This document shows, piece after piece, positions 20,098 to 28,542 of a stretch of DNA of 64,000 bases. Below the pieces are notes generated by a model that saw nothing but the letters and a program-made list of their open reading frames with translations, was not told where the DNA came from and made no database searches. The DNA is from JAJEFO01 sp965221845 (GTDB lineage: Bacteria > Pseudomonadota > Alphaproteobacteria > Rhodobacterales > Rhodobacteraceae). Where the stretch lies: positions 1,674,001 to 1,738,000 of the forward strand of contig OZ244919.1 of assembly GCA_965221845.1 (NCBI GenBank). Direction: 5' to 3'. Each line of letters starts with the position of its first letter. Position 1 is the first letter of the stretch. Made by a program: the position numbers and the translations under genes.

Positions 20098-20110
20098 CAA
20101 TGGCATTCGG
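20098..20110 (+). repeat. Short dispersed repeat CAATGGCATTCGG
   Basis: The same 13-mer lies in both arms of the inverted-repeat element at 47259-47435, and a shorter form lies in the hairpin at 20493-20527. It probably marks an end of an IS4-like or related element. Confidence 0.5.
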
Positions 20111-20116
20111 ATAGAG

Positions 20117-20478
20117 TCACGGCCTGGCGGGCCTCCACGGCGCACAAACAGCAGCAATGCAAGCTGCACAGCGTGCATTGGGATTCCTACCACGACAAGC
20201 CCAGGGCCTTTGGGAACTTCATCGCCGGTTCGACCTGCTGGGTCCACGTCGAGTGCACGTACGGGCACCCGGCCTTCCCGAAGGGCGTCCACCTGGGCAA
20301 GATCAAGATGTACGATGTGCCCAAGCTCCGCCGCTGCAAGGAGGACGCGAGCCAGGTGAACACCTCCTGCCAACCCCTGACGACGCAGGATGTCGAGGCC
20401 GGACTGGCCAATCTCCAACAACAGTGGGCCAGCTGGCTCTCCCTGTTGTCAAACTGGTATTCAGAGAACGATCCGTGA
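20117..20478 (+). CDS. Hypothetical protein, 5' end unclear (possibly truncated)
   Basis: The frame is open from 19975 to 20478, but only the part after ~20117 shows strong GC at third codon positions. I see no convincing start there and do not recognise the protein. Visible features are several Cys (CKLHSVHW, STCWVHVECTYG, RRCKED, TSC), many Trp/His, and a hydrophobic tryptophan-rich end (WASWLSLLSNWYSENDP). It has no signal peptide or long membrane segment. It is bounded by copies of a short repeat (20098-20110 and 20493-20527) and lies next to nested insertion sequences, so it may be cargo or a gene broken by them. Confidence 0.4.
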
Positions 20479-20492
20479 TGCTGTGATGCCGC

Positions 20493-20527
20493 ATGCCATT
20501 GCCCGCGCGGCCGTCGGGCAATGGCAT
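20493..20527. repeat. Perfect 13-bp stem with 9-nt loop
   Basis: Arms ATGCCATTGCCCG (20493-20505) and CGGGCAATGGCAT (20515-20527) pair perfectly. There is no T-run, so it is not a standard terminator. It abuts the IS5 target site and shares the AATGCCATTG core with the 47.3-kb inverted repeats, which suggests a mobile-element end. Confidence 0.6.
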
Positions 20528-20534
20528 TGACTTA

Positions 20535-21494
20535 GAGCTTGAATCATAATTCAATAATATCAATATGTTAAGAGATTCCAGCCGCCTGGCCCCGCGCCAC
20601 CCGCCGCATCAGGAACCGGCACGCCGCGAGCTGCGCCCAGGCCAGCGAACTCTCCAGCGTCCGCTCGAAGTCCTTCGCCAGACGCCGGCACCGCGACATC
20701 CACGCAAACGTCCGCTCCACCACCCAGCGGCGGTACAGGACCGTGAAGCCCCTTGTTTCCCTGGGCCGCTGGACGATCTCGACGATCGACCCCAGGCCGT
20801 GCTCCGCCAGCGCGGCCTCGAGCTTCGGACCCGCGTAGCCGCCGTCCGCCCACAGCTTCGTCACCTGCGGCGCCTTCTCCAGCATCGCCAGGATGACGGC
20901 CGGCGCCCCGTCCCGGTCCTGCACGTCCGCCTCCGTAGCACCCGGAGCGCGATCGGGAACCCCTCGACGTCCACCGTCAGGTGCCGCTTGCGCCCCTTGA
21001 CCTTCTTGCCCGCGTCGCAACCCGCCGGCCCGCCCGCCTCCGTCGTCTTCACCGACTGGCTGTCGATCGCGGCCGCCGTCGGCTCGGGGGAACGCCCCGC
21101 CTGCGCGCGGCCCAGCGTGCGCAGCGCGTCCAGCATCCGTTCCAGGACGCCGTTGTCGCGCCACGCGCAGGAGTGGTTCTGGACGGTCGCAGAGGGCGGA
21201 AAGCACTTGGGAATCGCCCGCCACTGGCATCCCGTGGCCAGCATGTACTGGATCGCGTCGGACGTCTCGCGCAGGTCGGTCGTCCGGCGGCGGCCAAGCT
21301 TCGCCGGGGCCGGAAGCAGCGGCTCGACCAGAAGCCATTCCTCGTCGGTCAGGTCGGTTTCATGTCGCTCCGACTTGCGGTCATGCTCTTCGCGGGTGGT
21401 CTCATCCCAGGCCATTGTGTCCTCCTTGTCTGGTTTGCCTCTGACAGGGATTTGCCACATCTGGGGGAGGCCATCCACATTTTAGGTCAAGCTC
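20535..21494 (-). mobile_element. Complete IS5-family insertion sequence (960 bp)
   Basis: The tips are GAGCTTGA (20535-20542) and TCAAGCTC (21487-21494), flanked on both sides by TTA (20532-20534 and 21495-21497). It carries one frameshifted transposase gene. The AT-rich end next to 20535 matches the end of the left copy at 311-343. It lies inside an older IS4-like transposase remnant. Confidence 0.9.
20568..21415 (-). pseudogene. IS5-family transposase, frameshifted
   Basis: The start at 21415 follows AGGAGGACACA. The first frame carries the zinc/helical N-terminus and the first catalytic Asp (AAIDSQSVKT), then runs through KGRKRHLTVDVEGFPIALRV. Near 20936-20943 the coding similarity jumps to another frame, which continues EADVQDRDGA and holds WADGGYAG and the catalytic Glu in RRWVVERTF. 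No slippery run is visible at the break, so a 1-2 nt indel looks more likely than programmed frameshifting. Joined, the protein would be about 280 residues, normal for this group. Confidence 0.85.
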
Positions 21495-21497
21495 TTA

Positions 21498-21890
21498 AGG
21501 AATCGGCGCTGTTGACTTGGCGGGGCGTGAAAGGTCCCGCGCCGGCGGGCAGGTTTTGTGCTGACGCTGCCGGTTCGGCCTGCGGCCTTTCCCGCTGCCA
21601 GAGGGCGGCGACGTCGTCGACGATCCGCGAGACGGTTTCGGTCTGGGCGAACGCGAGCGCCTCGAAGTTGCGGAAGACGGCGGCGGCGGCGTGCTTGAAG
21701 TTCACCCTCTTCGGCGGCCCGTCTCCGTCCGGCGAGCCGTTGATCTCTCCGTCTGTCTCGTTGGTCATCAGGCGGGTGGCGGTGACCATGACGAAGTTTG
21801 CGTAGAGTTCCTGGCTGACGCCGCGCTCCGACCTGGCGTGGAACCGTTCGATCACGACCTTCCCGCTCTTGTAGAAATCCCCCTACGGAT
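21498..21890 (-). pseudogene. IS4-like transposase remnant, C-terminal part
   Basis: Reading leftward, the frame gives GDFYKSGKVVIERFHARSERG, then YANFVMVTATRLMTNE. This matches the C-terminal strand and helix of IS4-type DDE transposases (catalytic Glu in IERFHARS). An in-frame TAG sits just before GDFYKSG (P-stop-G), where CAG would restore the frame, so the gene is dead. The IS5 copy is inserted after ...RQVNSADSL. Joined across that insertion, reading would continue through CTTAAGTCAATGCCATTG, similar to the repeat ends at 47.3 kb. Confidence 0.6.
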
Positions 21891-21974
21891 GCTGCATTTT
21901 CGGCAATTCCGCCGGAATCCGCACGTATCCGGAGCCACAGGCATCCCTATGACGGGCAGGAAGCCACGGTCCTG

Positions 21975-22110
21975 ATGCGCCGCCGCCGTGCGGTGGGCGG
22001 ACTGCATCTTCGCGTCGATCTGGCTGACGGCGCCCGGCTCGAGGTTCCAGCGAGCTGGACGACCCTGGATCCCGTGGACCCCGTGCGGGCGCGCTGCAGC
22101 CGTCGCCCGG
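21975..22110 (+). pseudogene. Possible DUF5372-like fragment
   Basis: The frame reads LHLRVDLADGARLEVPASW followed by TTLDPVDP. This resembles the small DUF5372 proteins (DGR...VPxxWTDLxPxDP) that often accompany transposases. It continues into unrelated sequence without a clear stop or start of its own. I call it a fragment with low confidence; it fits the mobile character of this 2-kb stretch. Confidence 0.3.
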
Positions 22111-22173
22111 GAAGCCGCAGGATCAGCCGATGGCGCGGGCCGCGCGTCTCCGTTGCCCCGCCGGCCGGCGGCG

Positions 22174-22689
22174 TCACTCGTCCACCGGCGCGGGCGGCGC
22201 GGCCGAGGTCCGGATGCCGAGACGGCGGAGCCGCGCCAGCTCTGCATGCCGGTCAAGCGCCATTTCCTCGTAGGCGCGGAAATAGACGTTCACGTCGAAG
22301 AGCCTTTCAAGCACGCGGCCCTGGTTGCGCCGGCGGAACTCCAGGTCGGCGGCGGCAAGTTCGGCGCGAACGTTGCCGTCAACGCCATGACGCGTGACAT
22401 GGGTCAGGAGCGCATCGTCAGCGGGGCCGCGCGCCAACGCCCCGACGTCGCCGCCAAGCGCCGCCGCGACATCGCCTTCCGGCGTCGGGTCCGCCAGGTT
22501 CGCGCCGCCAGGCGTCGGCACCGGCAGCGCGGCAAGGTCCTCGGGAAGCTCGAGGGGTTTCGTCGGAACGATCCCGAACTCGTCCGGACCGCCGACGGGA
22601 TCGCGGCCGATGTTCATCAGTCCCGGTTCGCCGCCCGTGCAGGCCGCAAGCGCGGGGACCAGGCAAGCCAGGAGCAGCTGACGCCGCAT
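22174..22689 (-). CDS. DUF3035 lipoprotein
   Basis: A 171-residue lipoprotein with lipobox ALAAC (Cys17) and the rhodobacterial DUF3035 pattern: PGLMNI...GPDEF.IVPTKPLELPEDL, LPVPTPGGANLADPTPEGD, DLEFRRRNQGRVLERLFDVNVYFRAYE. It is probably periplasmic or outer-membrane attached; its role is not established. It is the last gene of the rsmB-heparinase-purH-lspA operon, 65 bp after lspA, so the lipoprotein signal peptidase and a lipoprotein are made together. Confidence 0.88.
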   Translation of the reverse strand: MRRQLLLACLVPALAACTGGEPGLMNIGRDPVGGPDEFGIVPTKPLELPEDLAALPVPTPGGANLADPTPEGDVAAALGGDVGALARGPADDALLTHVTRHGVDGNVRAELAAADLEFRRRNQGRVLERLFDVNVYFRAYEEMALDRHAELARLRRLGIRTSAAPPAPVDE

Positions 22690-22754
22690 GAAATCCTCCG
22701 AAGCCTTTTGCCGGATCCTACTTGCGAATCCCCCCGGTGGAAAGCCTGCCCCGC

Positions 22755-23228
22755 TCACCCTCTCCGCCGGTCCACGCCGGCGCCGAGCAGGATCAGGCCG
22801 ATCGCGCCGGCAAAGATCGCGACGTCCGCAACATTGAACGACCACGGGTTCCGCCAGCCGCAGCACGACACGTTCAGGAAATCCGCGACGGCCCCGTAGG
22901 CAAGGCGGTCGATCACGTTGCCGATGGCGCCGCCAATGACCAGGCCTGCCGAAACCTGCACGAGGCCTCCCGGGCGATCGCGGATCATCCACCGGGCGAT
23001 CACGCCGCATATCGCGGCCGCGAGCCCGATCAGCACCCACTTGCCGCCGAGCGGGATGCCGAAGTTGATTCCCTCGTTCCATGCCATCCGGAACTGGACG
23101 TAGGGCGGCAGGACGGGGATTGCGCCGATCTCCCGGAGGTTCATGGCGTGAACCACGAAGTGCTTCGTCAGCTGGTCGGCCAGGACGGCCAGGGCGGCGG
23201 CGAGAGCGAGAGGCGCGAGCGTCCGCAT
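22755..23228 (-). CDS. lspA: Lipoprotein signal peptidase (signal peptidase II)
   Basis: A 157-residue inner-membrane aspartic protease that removes signal peptides from prolipoproteins. There are four hydrophobic segments; the catalytic aspartates fit Asp116 (GAVADFLNV) and Asp135 (FNVADVAIF), and GGAIGNVIDRL is the family signature. It overlaps the purH stop by one base (TGATG), so translation is coupled. Confidence 0.96.
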   Translation of the reverse strand: MRTLAPLALAAALAVLADQLTKHFVVHAMNLREIGAIPVLPPYVQFRMAWNEGINFGIPLGGKWVLIGLAAAICGVIARWMIRDRPGGLVQVSAGLVIGGAIGNVIDRLAYGAVADFLNVSCCGWRNPWSFNVADVAIFAGAIGLILLGAGVDRRRG

Positions 23229-24817
23229 CAGTGCCTGAAGTGCCTCATGCCGGAAAACACCATGGCAAGCCCGGCCGCGTCGGCGGCCGCGATCACGGCG
23301 TCGTCCCGCCGCGACCCGCCTGGCTGGATCACGGCCTTCGCGCCGGCGTCGGCGGCGGCGAGAAGGCCGTCCGGAAACGGGAAGAACGCGTCGGACGCCA
23401 CGGCCGAGCCCTTGGCCATCGATTCCGCGAGACAGAGATCACGCGCCATGCGGCCCGCTTTCAGGGCGGCGATCGTCGAGCTGTCGATCCGGCTCATCTG
23501 GCCCGCCCCGATCCCGACCGTGCGAAGATCCCGGGCATAGACGATCGCGTTGGACTTCACGTGCTTGGCGACACGCCAGGCGAATAGGAGGTCGTCAACC
23601 TGCTCCTGCGTCGGCGCAACCCTGGTCACGACCCGAAGGTCCGCGGCCGTGCAGGAACCGCTGTCCTCGTCCTGGACAAGCCATCCGCCCGCGACCTGCC
23701 GGACGCAGGGCCGGGGCGCGGACGGGACGGGAAGGCCGCCGGTCGTCAGCAGGCGCAGCTTCCGTCTGGCGGCAAGGGCCTCCCTTGCTTCATCCGTTGC
23801 CTCCGGCGCAATCACGACCTCGGCGAACATCCCGGCGATCGCGCGCGCGGTCTTCCCGTCAAGCGTGCCGTTCAATGCCACGATGCCGCCAAAGGCGCTG
23901 GTGCGGTCGCAGTCGAAGGCACGGCCGAACGCCTGCGCGCAGCTTGCCCCGCGCGCCACGCCACTGGGGTTTGCATGCTTCACGATGGCCACGGCGGGCC
24001 CTTCGGACGGGTCGAACTCGGACACCAGCCGGAAGGCGGCGTCGGCATCGTTGACGTTGTTGTAGGAAAGCTCGCTGCCCTGATGCTGCACGGCCGTCGC
24101 CACGCCGGGAACGTTCGAGCCGTCGGTGTAGAGGGCGGCCGCCTGATGAGGATTCTCGCCGTAGCGAAGCCGCTGCGCCAGCGTGCCGGCAAAGACCCGG
24201 CGTTGCGGCGCGGTCTCGCCAAGGGATCCGGCCATCCAGGCCGAGATCGCGGCATCGTACTCGGCCGTCCTGGAGAACGCCTTGAGCGCCAGACGCCTGC
24301 GAAGGACCAGGGAGGTCCGGCCATCGTTGGCTTGCAGCTCATCCAGGACGTCCCGGTAGTCGGCGGCATCCACAACCACGTTCACGAACCTGTGGTTCTT
24401 CGCTGCGGCCCTGATCATCGCGGGCCCGCCGACGTCGATGCACTCGGTCGCCGCGTCATGATCGCACCCGCGCGCGACGCTGGCCTCGAACGGGTAGAGG
24501 TTCACGGCCAGCAGGTCGATCATTCCGATCCCGCGCCCTGCCATCGCGTCCAGGTGCCCCTTGTCGCTCCGCAGCGCAAGGAGCCCGCCATGCACGGCCG
24601 GATGCAGCGTCTTGACCCTGCCGTCCATCATCTCGGGGAATCCGGTGACCTCCGCGACATCGGTGACCGTCAGTCCGGACCCGCGCAGCGCCGATGCGGT
24701 GCCGCCGGTGGAGATCAGCTCGATGCCCCGGCGCGAAAGCGCGGTGGCGAAACCGACAAGGCCCGTCTTGTCGGACACGGACAGCAACGCGCGGCGCACC
24801 GGCTGCAGGCATGTCAT
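23228..24817 (-). CDS. purH: Bifunctional AICAR formyltransferase / IMP cyclohydrolase
   Basis: This enzyme catalyses the last two steps of IMP synthesis. The N-terminal cyclohydrolase domain begins RALLSVSDKTG and contains STGGTA and RVKTLHPAVHGG. The C-terminal transformylase domain carries the Lys-His pair in VKHANPSGVA and the ASDAFFPFPD and PGGSRRDD motifs. The length is 529 residues from the ATG at 24817; an in-frame ATG at 24841 overlaps the heparinase gene stop as ATGA and would add eight residues, so the start is uncertain. Confidence 0.96.
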   Translation of the reverse strand: MTCLQPVRRALLSVSDKTGLVGFATALSRRGIELISTGGTASALRGSGLTVTDVAEVTGFPEMMDGRVKTLHPAVHGGLLALRSDKGHLDAMAGRGIGMIDLLAVNLYPFEASVARGCDHDAATECIDVGGPAMIRAAAKNHRFVNVVVDAADYRDVLDELQANDGRTSLVLRRRLALKAFSRTAEYDAAISAWMAGSLGETAPQRRVFAGTLAQRLRYGENPHQAAALYTDGSNVPGVATAVQHQGSELSYNNVNDADAAFRLVSEFDPSEGPAVAIVKHANPSGVARGASCAQAFGRAFDCDRTSAFGGIVALNGTLDGKTARAIAGMFAEVVIAPEATDEAREALAARRKLRLLTTGGLPVPSAPRPCVRQVAGGWLVQDEDSGSCTAADLRVVTRVAPTQEQVDDLLFAWRVAKHVKSNAIVYARDLRTVGIGAGQMSRIDSSTIAALKAGRMARDLCLAESMAKGSAVASDAFFPFPDGLLAAADAGAKAVIQPGGSRRDDAVIAAADAAGLAMVFSGMRHFRH

Positions 24818-24837
24818 TTCCGCTCGGTCCTCATCCT

Positions 24838-26526
24838 TCATTCCAGCGCAAGCTCCTCCTCCGGGATCGCCCCGTCGCTTCGCCGGGCCCTCGCGAGCAT
24901 CCAGGCGACGCGCGTCGAATGCTCCGCGGCGAAGCCGGAGAGAACGATCTGGCTTGTTGCGCGCGGCGATGGCGCCGCGCCCTCCAGAAAGACGCTTGAC
25001 TCGAGCTTCAGCCGCACGTCGCCCCGGCAACGGAATCTCCAGATCTCCCCGTTCCCGAGCGTGATCGAGACGGAGCGGCCTCCTGCATCTGTCTCCGGCT
25101 CGGCGTCCGGGTGCAGGTGAAACCGGATGCTGAACGGCACGCCCCCTGCCAGCTGCGCGCCGAGCAACGCGTCGAACGTCCTCCGTCCCTTTCTCGACGC
25201 CGCGACCAGGGCGTCTTCGCCGCGGACGCCGCTGCCTTCCGGGCCGACCTGAAGCCTGCGCCAGTGACGGAGGCCGCATCCGGCCTGATAGCCGTCGTGG
25301 CCGGCGACAAGGCGGGTGCCGTCGCCGCAGTCGCTGCGCTCCAAGGCGATCCTGGCCGGCGCGCGCGCGGCCGTTCCCTCGCTGCCGGCGAAGCGCGGCG
25401 AGGACGGGCGCTCGACGTCCAGGGTCGAATGGAACGACACTGTCCTGGCGGCCGCTCGCCATCTCTCGCCAAAGGCCTCCCCCGGACCGCAGTTGACGAC
25501 CAGCGGGTGCAGGCCGCTCGTCATCTCGAAGGCCAGCGCGGACGCATGCGCATTGGCCGACGCAGGCGGCGGCGCGACATCGACGATCATCGTCGTGCGG
25601 CCGTGAGCCACCCGGGCGTAGCCCATGGCCAGCTGACGCCGCAGCGCACCCCTTCCCCTCGCGGCGGAGCTGGCCAGGGCCCAGTCAAGCTTTCCCGCGG
25701 TTCCGGGGCCTCCGCCATGGAAGCGCGCCAGGCTTCCATCCATGTGACGAAGCGATCGCAATGCAGGCGTCATGGCGGCGACGGCCGCCCTGTGCCCGTC
25801 CTCGGGCGACCATCCGGCCGCCTGAAGGGCGACGGCGGCCCAGTTGAGCAGGAAGAAGATTTCAAGAAGCTCTTCAGGATTGCGCGACGCAATGGCTCCG
25901 TCGCCGTCAATCCAGGATCTGCACTCTCTCGCAAGCGCCCGGCTCGCCTTGCGCACGTGCCTGTCCATCCTTGACAGCGAGGCGCTCGCCTGGATCAGTC
26001 CCGCCAGCGCCTCGAACCGGGGCAGGCCGCGCCGGGCCTTCTTCCAGCGGCGCGAAAGAAAGGCCGTCTGAGCCGAGAGCGACCGGCGGAACGCATCGCC
26101 GGTCTCCGGCCCCTGCCCGGCCAGCAAGCGGTCCGCATGATGGATCCAGCGCAGCACGCGCCGGCCCGTCAGCTCCGGCGTCCATCCGGGGCCGGAGCCG
26201 GGGTCGAAGCGCCGGATCCAGTCATGCGTCCAGTTCCGGGCAAGGCGGTCCGCCTGAAGATCGCATACGGCGGTCAGGTCGTCGAGCCACCCGAAGCCGT
26301 GGGCCGCGGCCTCGAATCCCGCGCCGGGCATCGCCAGTTCCCAGATGTCCTGGCCCGGGGCCGACAGGGAGAGTCCCGCGAACCGGAAGTGTCCGGCAGC
26401 GAGCTGGCGGCCGCGTTCCACTGATCCCGTCACCCGGGTGTCGGACATCATGGTCAAGGCCGCTGCCGACGGCGACAGGCAGGCCCAAGTCGCATGAAGG
26501 CGGTCCAACCAGCGCGTGGCACGCAC
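24838..26526 (-). CDS. Heparinase II/III-like protein
   Basis: A 562-residue protein with an N-terminal alpha-helical toroid-like region (~60-250; RWIHHADRLLAG, FFLLNWAAVALQAAGW) and a C-terminal beta-rich heparinase II/III-like domain (~300-550; VNCGPGEAFGERWRAAARTVSFHSTL). In alphaproteobacteria this gene is regularly found between rsmB and purH; its substrate is not known. No signal peptide is obvious. The start is GTG with GGGAG nine bases upstream. Confidence 0.85.
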   Translation of the reverse strand: MRATRWLDRLHATWACLSPSAAALTMMSDTRVTGSVERGRQLAAGHFRFAGLSLSAPGQDIWELAMPGAGFEAAAHGFGWLDDLTAVCDLQADRLARNWTHDWIRRFDPGSGPGWTPELTGRRVLRWIHHADRLLAGQGPETGDAFRRSLSAQTAFLSRRWKKARRGLPRFEALAGLIQASASLSRMDRHVRKASRALARECRSWIDGDGAIASRNPEELLEIFFLLNWAAVALQAAGWSPEDGHRAAVAAMTPALRSLRHMDGSLARFHGGGPGTAGKLDWALASSAARGRGALRRQLAMGYARVAHGRTTMIVDVAPPPASANAHASALAFEMTSGLHPLVVNCGPGEAFGERWRAAARTVSFHSTLDVERPSSPRFAGSEGTAARAPARIALERSDCGDGTRLVAGHDGYQAGCGLRHWRRLQVGPEGSGVRGEDALVAASRKGRRTFDALLGAQLAGGVPFSIRFHLHPDAEPETDAGGRSVSITLGNGEIWRFRCRGDVRLKLESSVFLEGAAPSPRATSQIVLSGFAAEHSTRVAWMLARARRSDGAIPEEELALE

Positions 26527-26621
26527 AAGCCAACTCCCAGTCCCCGGGATCCCGTCACCCCCGCCCGGACGCAGCCTGCCCGGCCGGCGGGACGCGAGGA
26601 TAGCGAAACGCCGTCAGTCTG

Positions 26622-27887
26622 TCATGAGCGTTTTTCCAGGCGCGCCACGAAGAACCCGTCGACTCCGCCCGCGTCGCGCCAGTGGTCGGGGCGGATCCTC
26701 AGCACGCCCTCCCGCGTGCGCCACCGCGTGTCGATCCAGTCGCCGACCGGATCCGTGACGGAGAGATCCGGGTGCCGCGCAAGCGCGGCGGCAACCTGCC
26801 CCTCCCCCTCCTCGGGAAGAAGCGAGCAGGTGCAGAAGACCAGCCGCCCGCCGGGCCGGAGCGAGGGAAGGGCGCGGTCAATCAGCCGCGCCTGCAGCGC
26901 GGCGAGCTCGTCCATGCCGCTCCCGTCGCGCAATTGGACGAGATCAGGATGCCGCCTGAGCGTCCCGGTTCCGGAGCACGGGGCGTCAACGAGAATCGCG
27001 TCGAAGGTCCCCTGCGGAGTCCAGTCCAATGCGTCGGCCACGACGCAGGTCGCCGCGAGTCCCGTGCGCGCGAGGTTCTCTCTCACCCGCGTCATTCGCT
27101 CCTGCGAGACGTCAAGTGCCGTGACCGCGGCGCCCGACGCCGCCAGCTGCAGCGTCTTGCCCCCGGGCGCGCAGCAAAGATCAAGCACCGATTCGCCGGG
27201 CTGCGGACCGAGCACGCGCGCCGCGACCGCGGCCCCTGCGTCCTGCACCCACCAGGCGCCGCCGGAATACCCCGGGAGAGCGGAAACCTGCCGGGCCTCG
27301 GCGATGCGGATGCCGCCGTCCGGACGCAGCGACGCCCCGAGGCGCCTTGCCCAGGCCCTCTCCTCACCGGGATCGCGCAGGGTGAGGTCGAGCCTCGGCC
27401 CCGCCGCGAATGCCGCCTCCATGGCCAGCACCGCGTCCCGGCCCCAGGCGTCCACGAGGCGCCCGCGAAGCCATTCCGGAAGCGCCGGAAAGGGCAGGCT
27501 GTCCCAGTCCGGCCCTCGACGCAGCACGTTTCGCAGGACGGCATTGACGAGGGCCGCCTTCCGGCGGGGCGCAAGCGACACCGACTGGTCGACGACCGCA
27601 TGCGTCGGCGCGTGCTCGACGAACAGCTCGAAGACGGCCAGACGGAGGAGGTTCATGACCTGGTCCTCCGGCCGCCTCTTCAGGAACGGATCCAGCATCC
27701 CGTCCGAACGGCCTGCCCAGCGAAGCGCACCGGCCGCGAGGCGCCCGGCACGGGCCCGCGCGGGAGGATCCAGCTTCGCTGTCGCCCGCGCCAGCGCAGC
27801 GCCCAGCAGTGCGTGCCGGCCCGTGACGGATGTCATTGACGCGACCGCTGCGCGCCTCGCTTCGTCCCCGGCCTTCGTCATCGCCAC
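26622..27887 (-). CDS. rsmB: 16S rRNA m5C methyltransferase (RsmB family)
   Basis: A 421-residue protein with an N-terminal NusB-like domain (~1-130, LRLAVFELFVEHAPTHAVVDQSV) and a C-terminal SAM-dependent methyltransferase. Motifs seen are DLCCAPGGKT (SAM binding), VDAPCSGTGTLRRHPD (motif IV Cys) and FCTCSLLPEEGE (catalytic Cys of motif VI). It is the first gene of the leftward operon with the heparinase-like gene, purH and lspA. The start is GTG at 27887 or the ATG two codons later. Confidence 0.93.
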   Translation of the reverse strand: MAMTKAGDEARRAAVASMTSVTGRHALLGAALARATAKLDPPARARAGRLAAGALRWAGRSDGMLDPFLKRRPEDQVMNLLRLAVFELFVEHAPTHAVVDQSVSLAPRRKAALVNAVLRNVLRRGPDWDSLPFPALPEWLRGRLVDAWGRDAVLAMEAAFAAGPRLDLTLRDPGEERAWARRLGASLRPDGGIRIAEARQVSALPGYSGGAWWVQDAGAAVAARVLGPQPGESVLDLCCAPGGKTLQLAASGAAVTALDVSQERMTRVRENLARTGLAATCVVADALDWTPQGTFDAILVDAPCSGTGTLRRHPDLVQLRDGSGMDELAALQARLIDRALPSLRPGGRLVFCTCSLLPEEGEGQVAAALARHPDLSVTDPVGDWIDTRWRTREGVLRIRPDHWRDAGGVDGFFVARLEKRS

Positions 27888-27890
27888 GCC

Positions 27891-27918
27891 TTGCGGGAAA
27901 TCCGGCGATCCCTATAAC
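27891..27918 (+). promoter_or_regulatory. Sigma-70-like promoter of the DUF1674 gene
   Basis: TTGCGG (27891-27896), a 16-bp spacer, and TATAAC (27913-27918), followed about 31 bp later by the ATG of the small gene. It sits in the 61-bp gap between divergent genes. Confidence 0.5.
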
Positions 27919-27948
27919 AGGCTGGAACGTCGCCGCAAGGAAGCCCCA

Positions 27949-28122
27949 ATGGCCGAGAAGGACCTGCCTCCCGAAGCCCGGCGCGCGCTTGCCGACGCCG
28001 AGCGACTCCGGAGGAAGAAGGCCGGGAGCATGGACCGGCCCGAGGAGTTCGGCGGGCCGGACGGCCCGGATCCCGTCCGCTACGGCGACTGGGAAAGGAA
28101 GGGCCTGGCGGTCGACTTCTGA
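27949..28122 (+). CDS. DUF1674 small protein (SDHAF4-like)
   Basis: A 57-residue protein with the conserved C-terminal block EEFGGPDGPDPVRYGDWERK and KGLAVDF, preceded by a basic helix. Eukaryotic SDHAF4 with the same block binds flavinated SdhA during succinate dehydrogenase assembly; a similar bacterial role is plausible. The gene is divergent from rsmB, a common arrangement in related genomes. The 420 bp after it (28123-28542) show no gene I can recognise. Confidence 0.9.
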   Translation: MAEKDLPPEARRALADAERLRRKKAGSMDRPEEFGGPDGPDPVRYGDWERKGLAVDF

Positions 28123-28542
28123 CGCGCCAGGCACGGACGCCTTTCGCCGGGGACTCCGTGGCATGCGCCGGATCCGCGAACCTGAAGGGCGCGGACGGCC
28201 CGAAGGCGCGCCTTTGGCAATCCCTACCTTCGCCATCCTCCGGGACGGCGGCGGTCCGCATCCAGATCATCCTTCCTGACAGTGCCCTGGCGACGCCCAT
28301 GCGGAGAGCCGCGGTCCCGGCCCCTGTGCAAGCCGGCAACGAAGGCGGCCAGGGGCGGAACGGGCCGGGCAGCCCGGGGATCCCTTGGCGGATCGCGGCT
28401 TCCGGACGGAAGCGCCGGCGCCAGGGATCGCGTCGGACGGCTTGCCGTCAGGATCGCGTCGCCCGGGCGCGGGCAGGCACGCTGGCGAATGCACGGGAAT
28501 TCGCCTATGCGCGAACAGGCGAGATTCAAGGGACGCCCGCAC

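Noticed and set aside
20493..20527. Rho-independent terminator
   Set aside because: The stem is strong but no T-run follows on either strand; repeat similarity points to a mobile-element end instead.
20936..20943. Programmed frameshift in the IS5 transposase
   Set aside because: No slippery A-run or similar signal at the break, and the shift lies within a conserved strand rather than at a domain junction; an indel is simpler.
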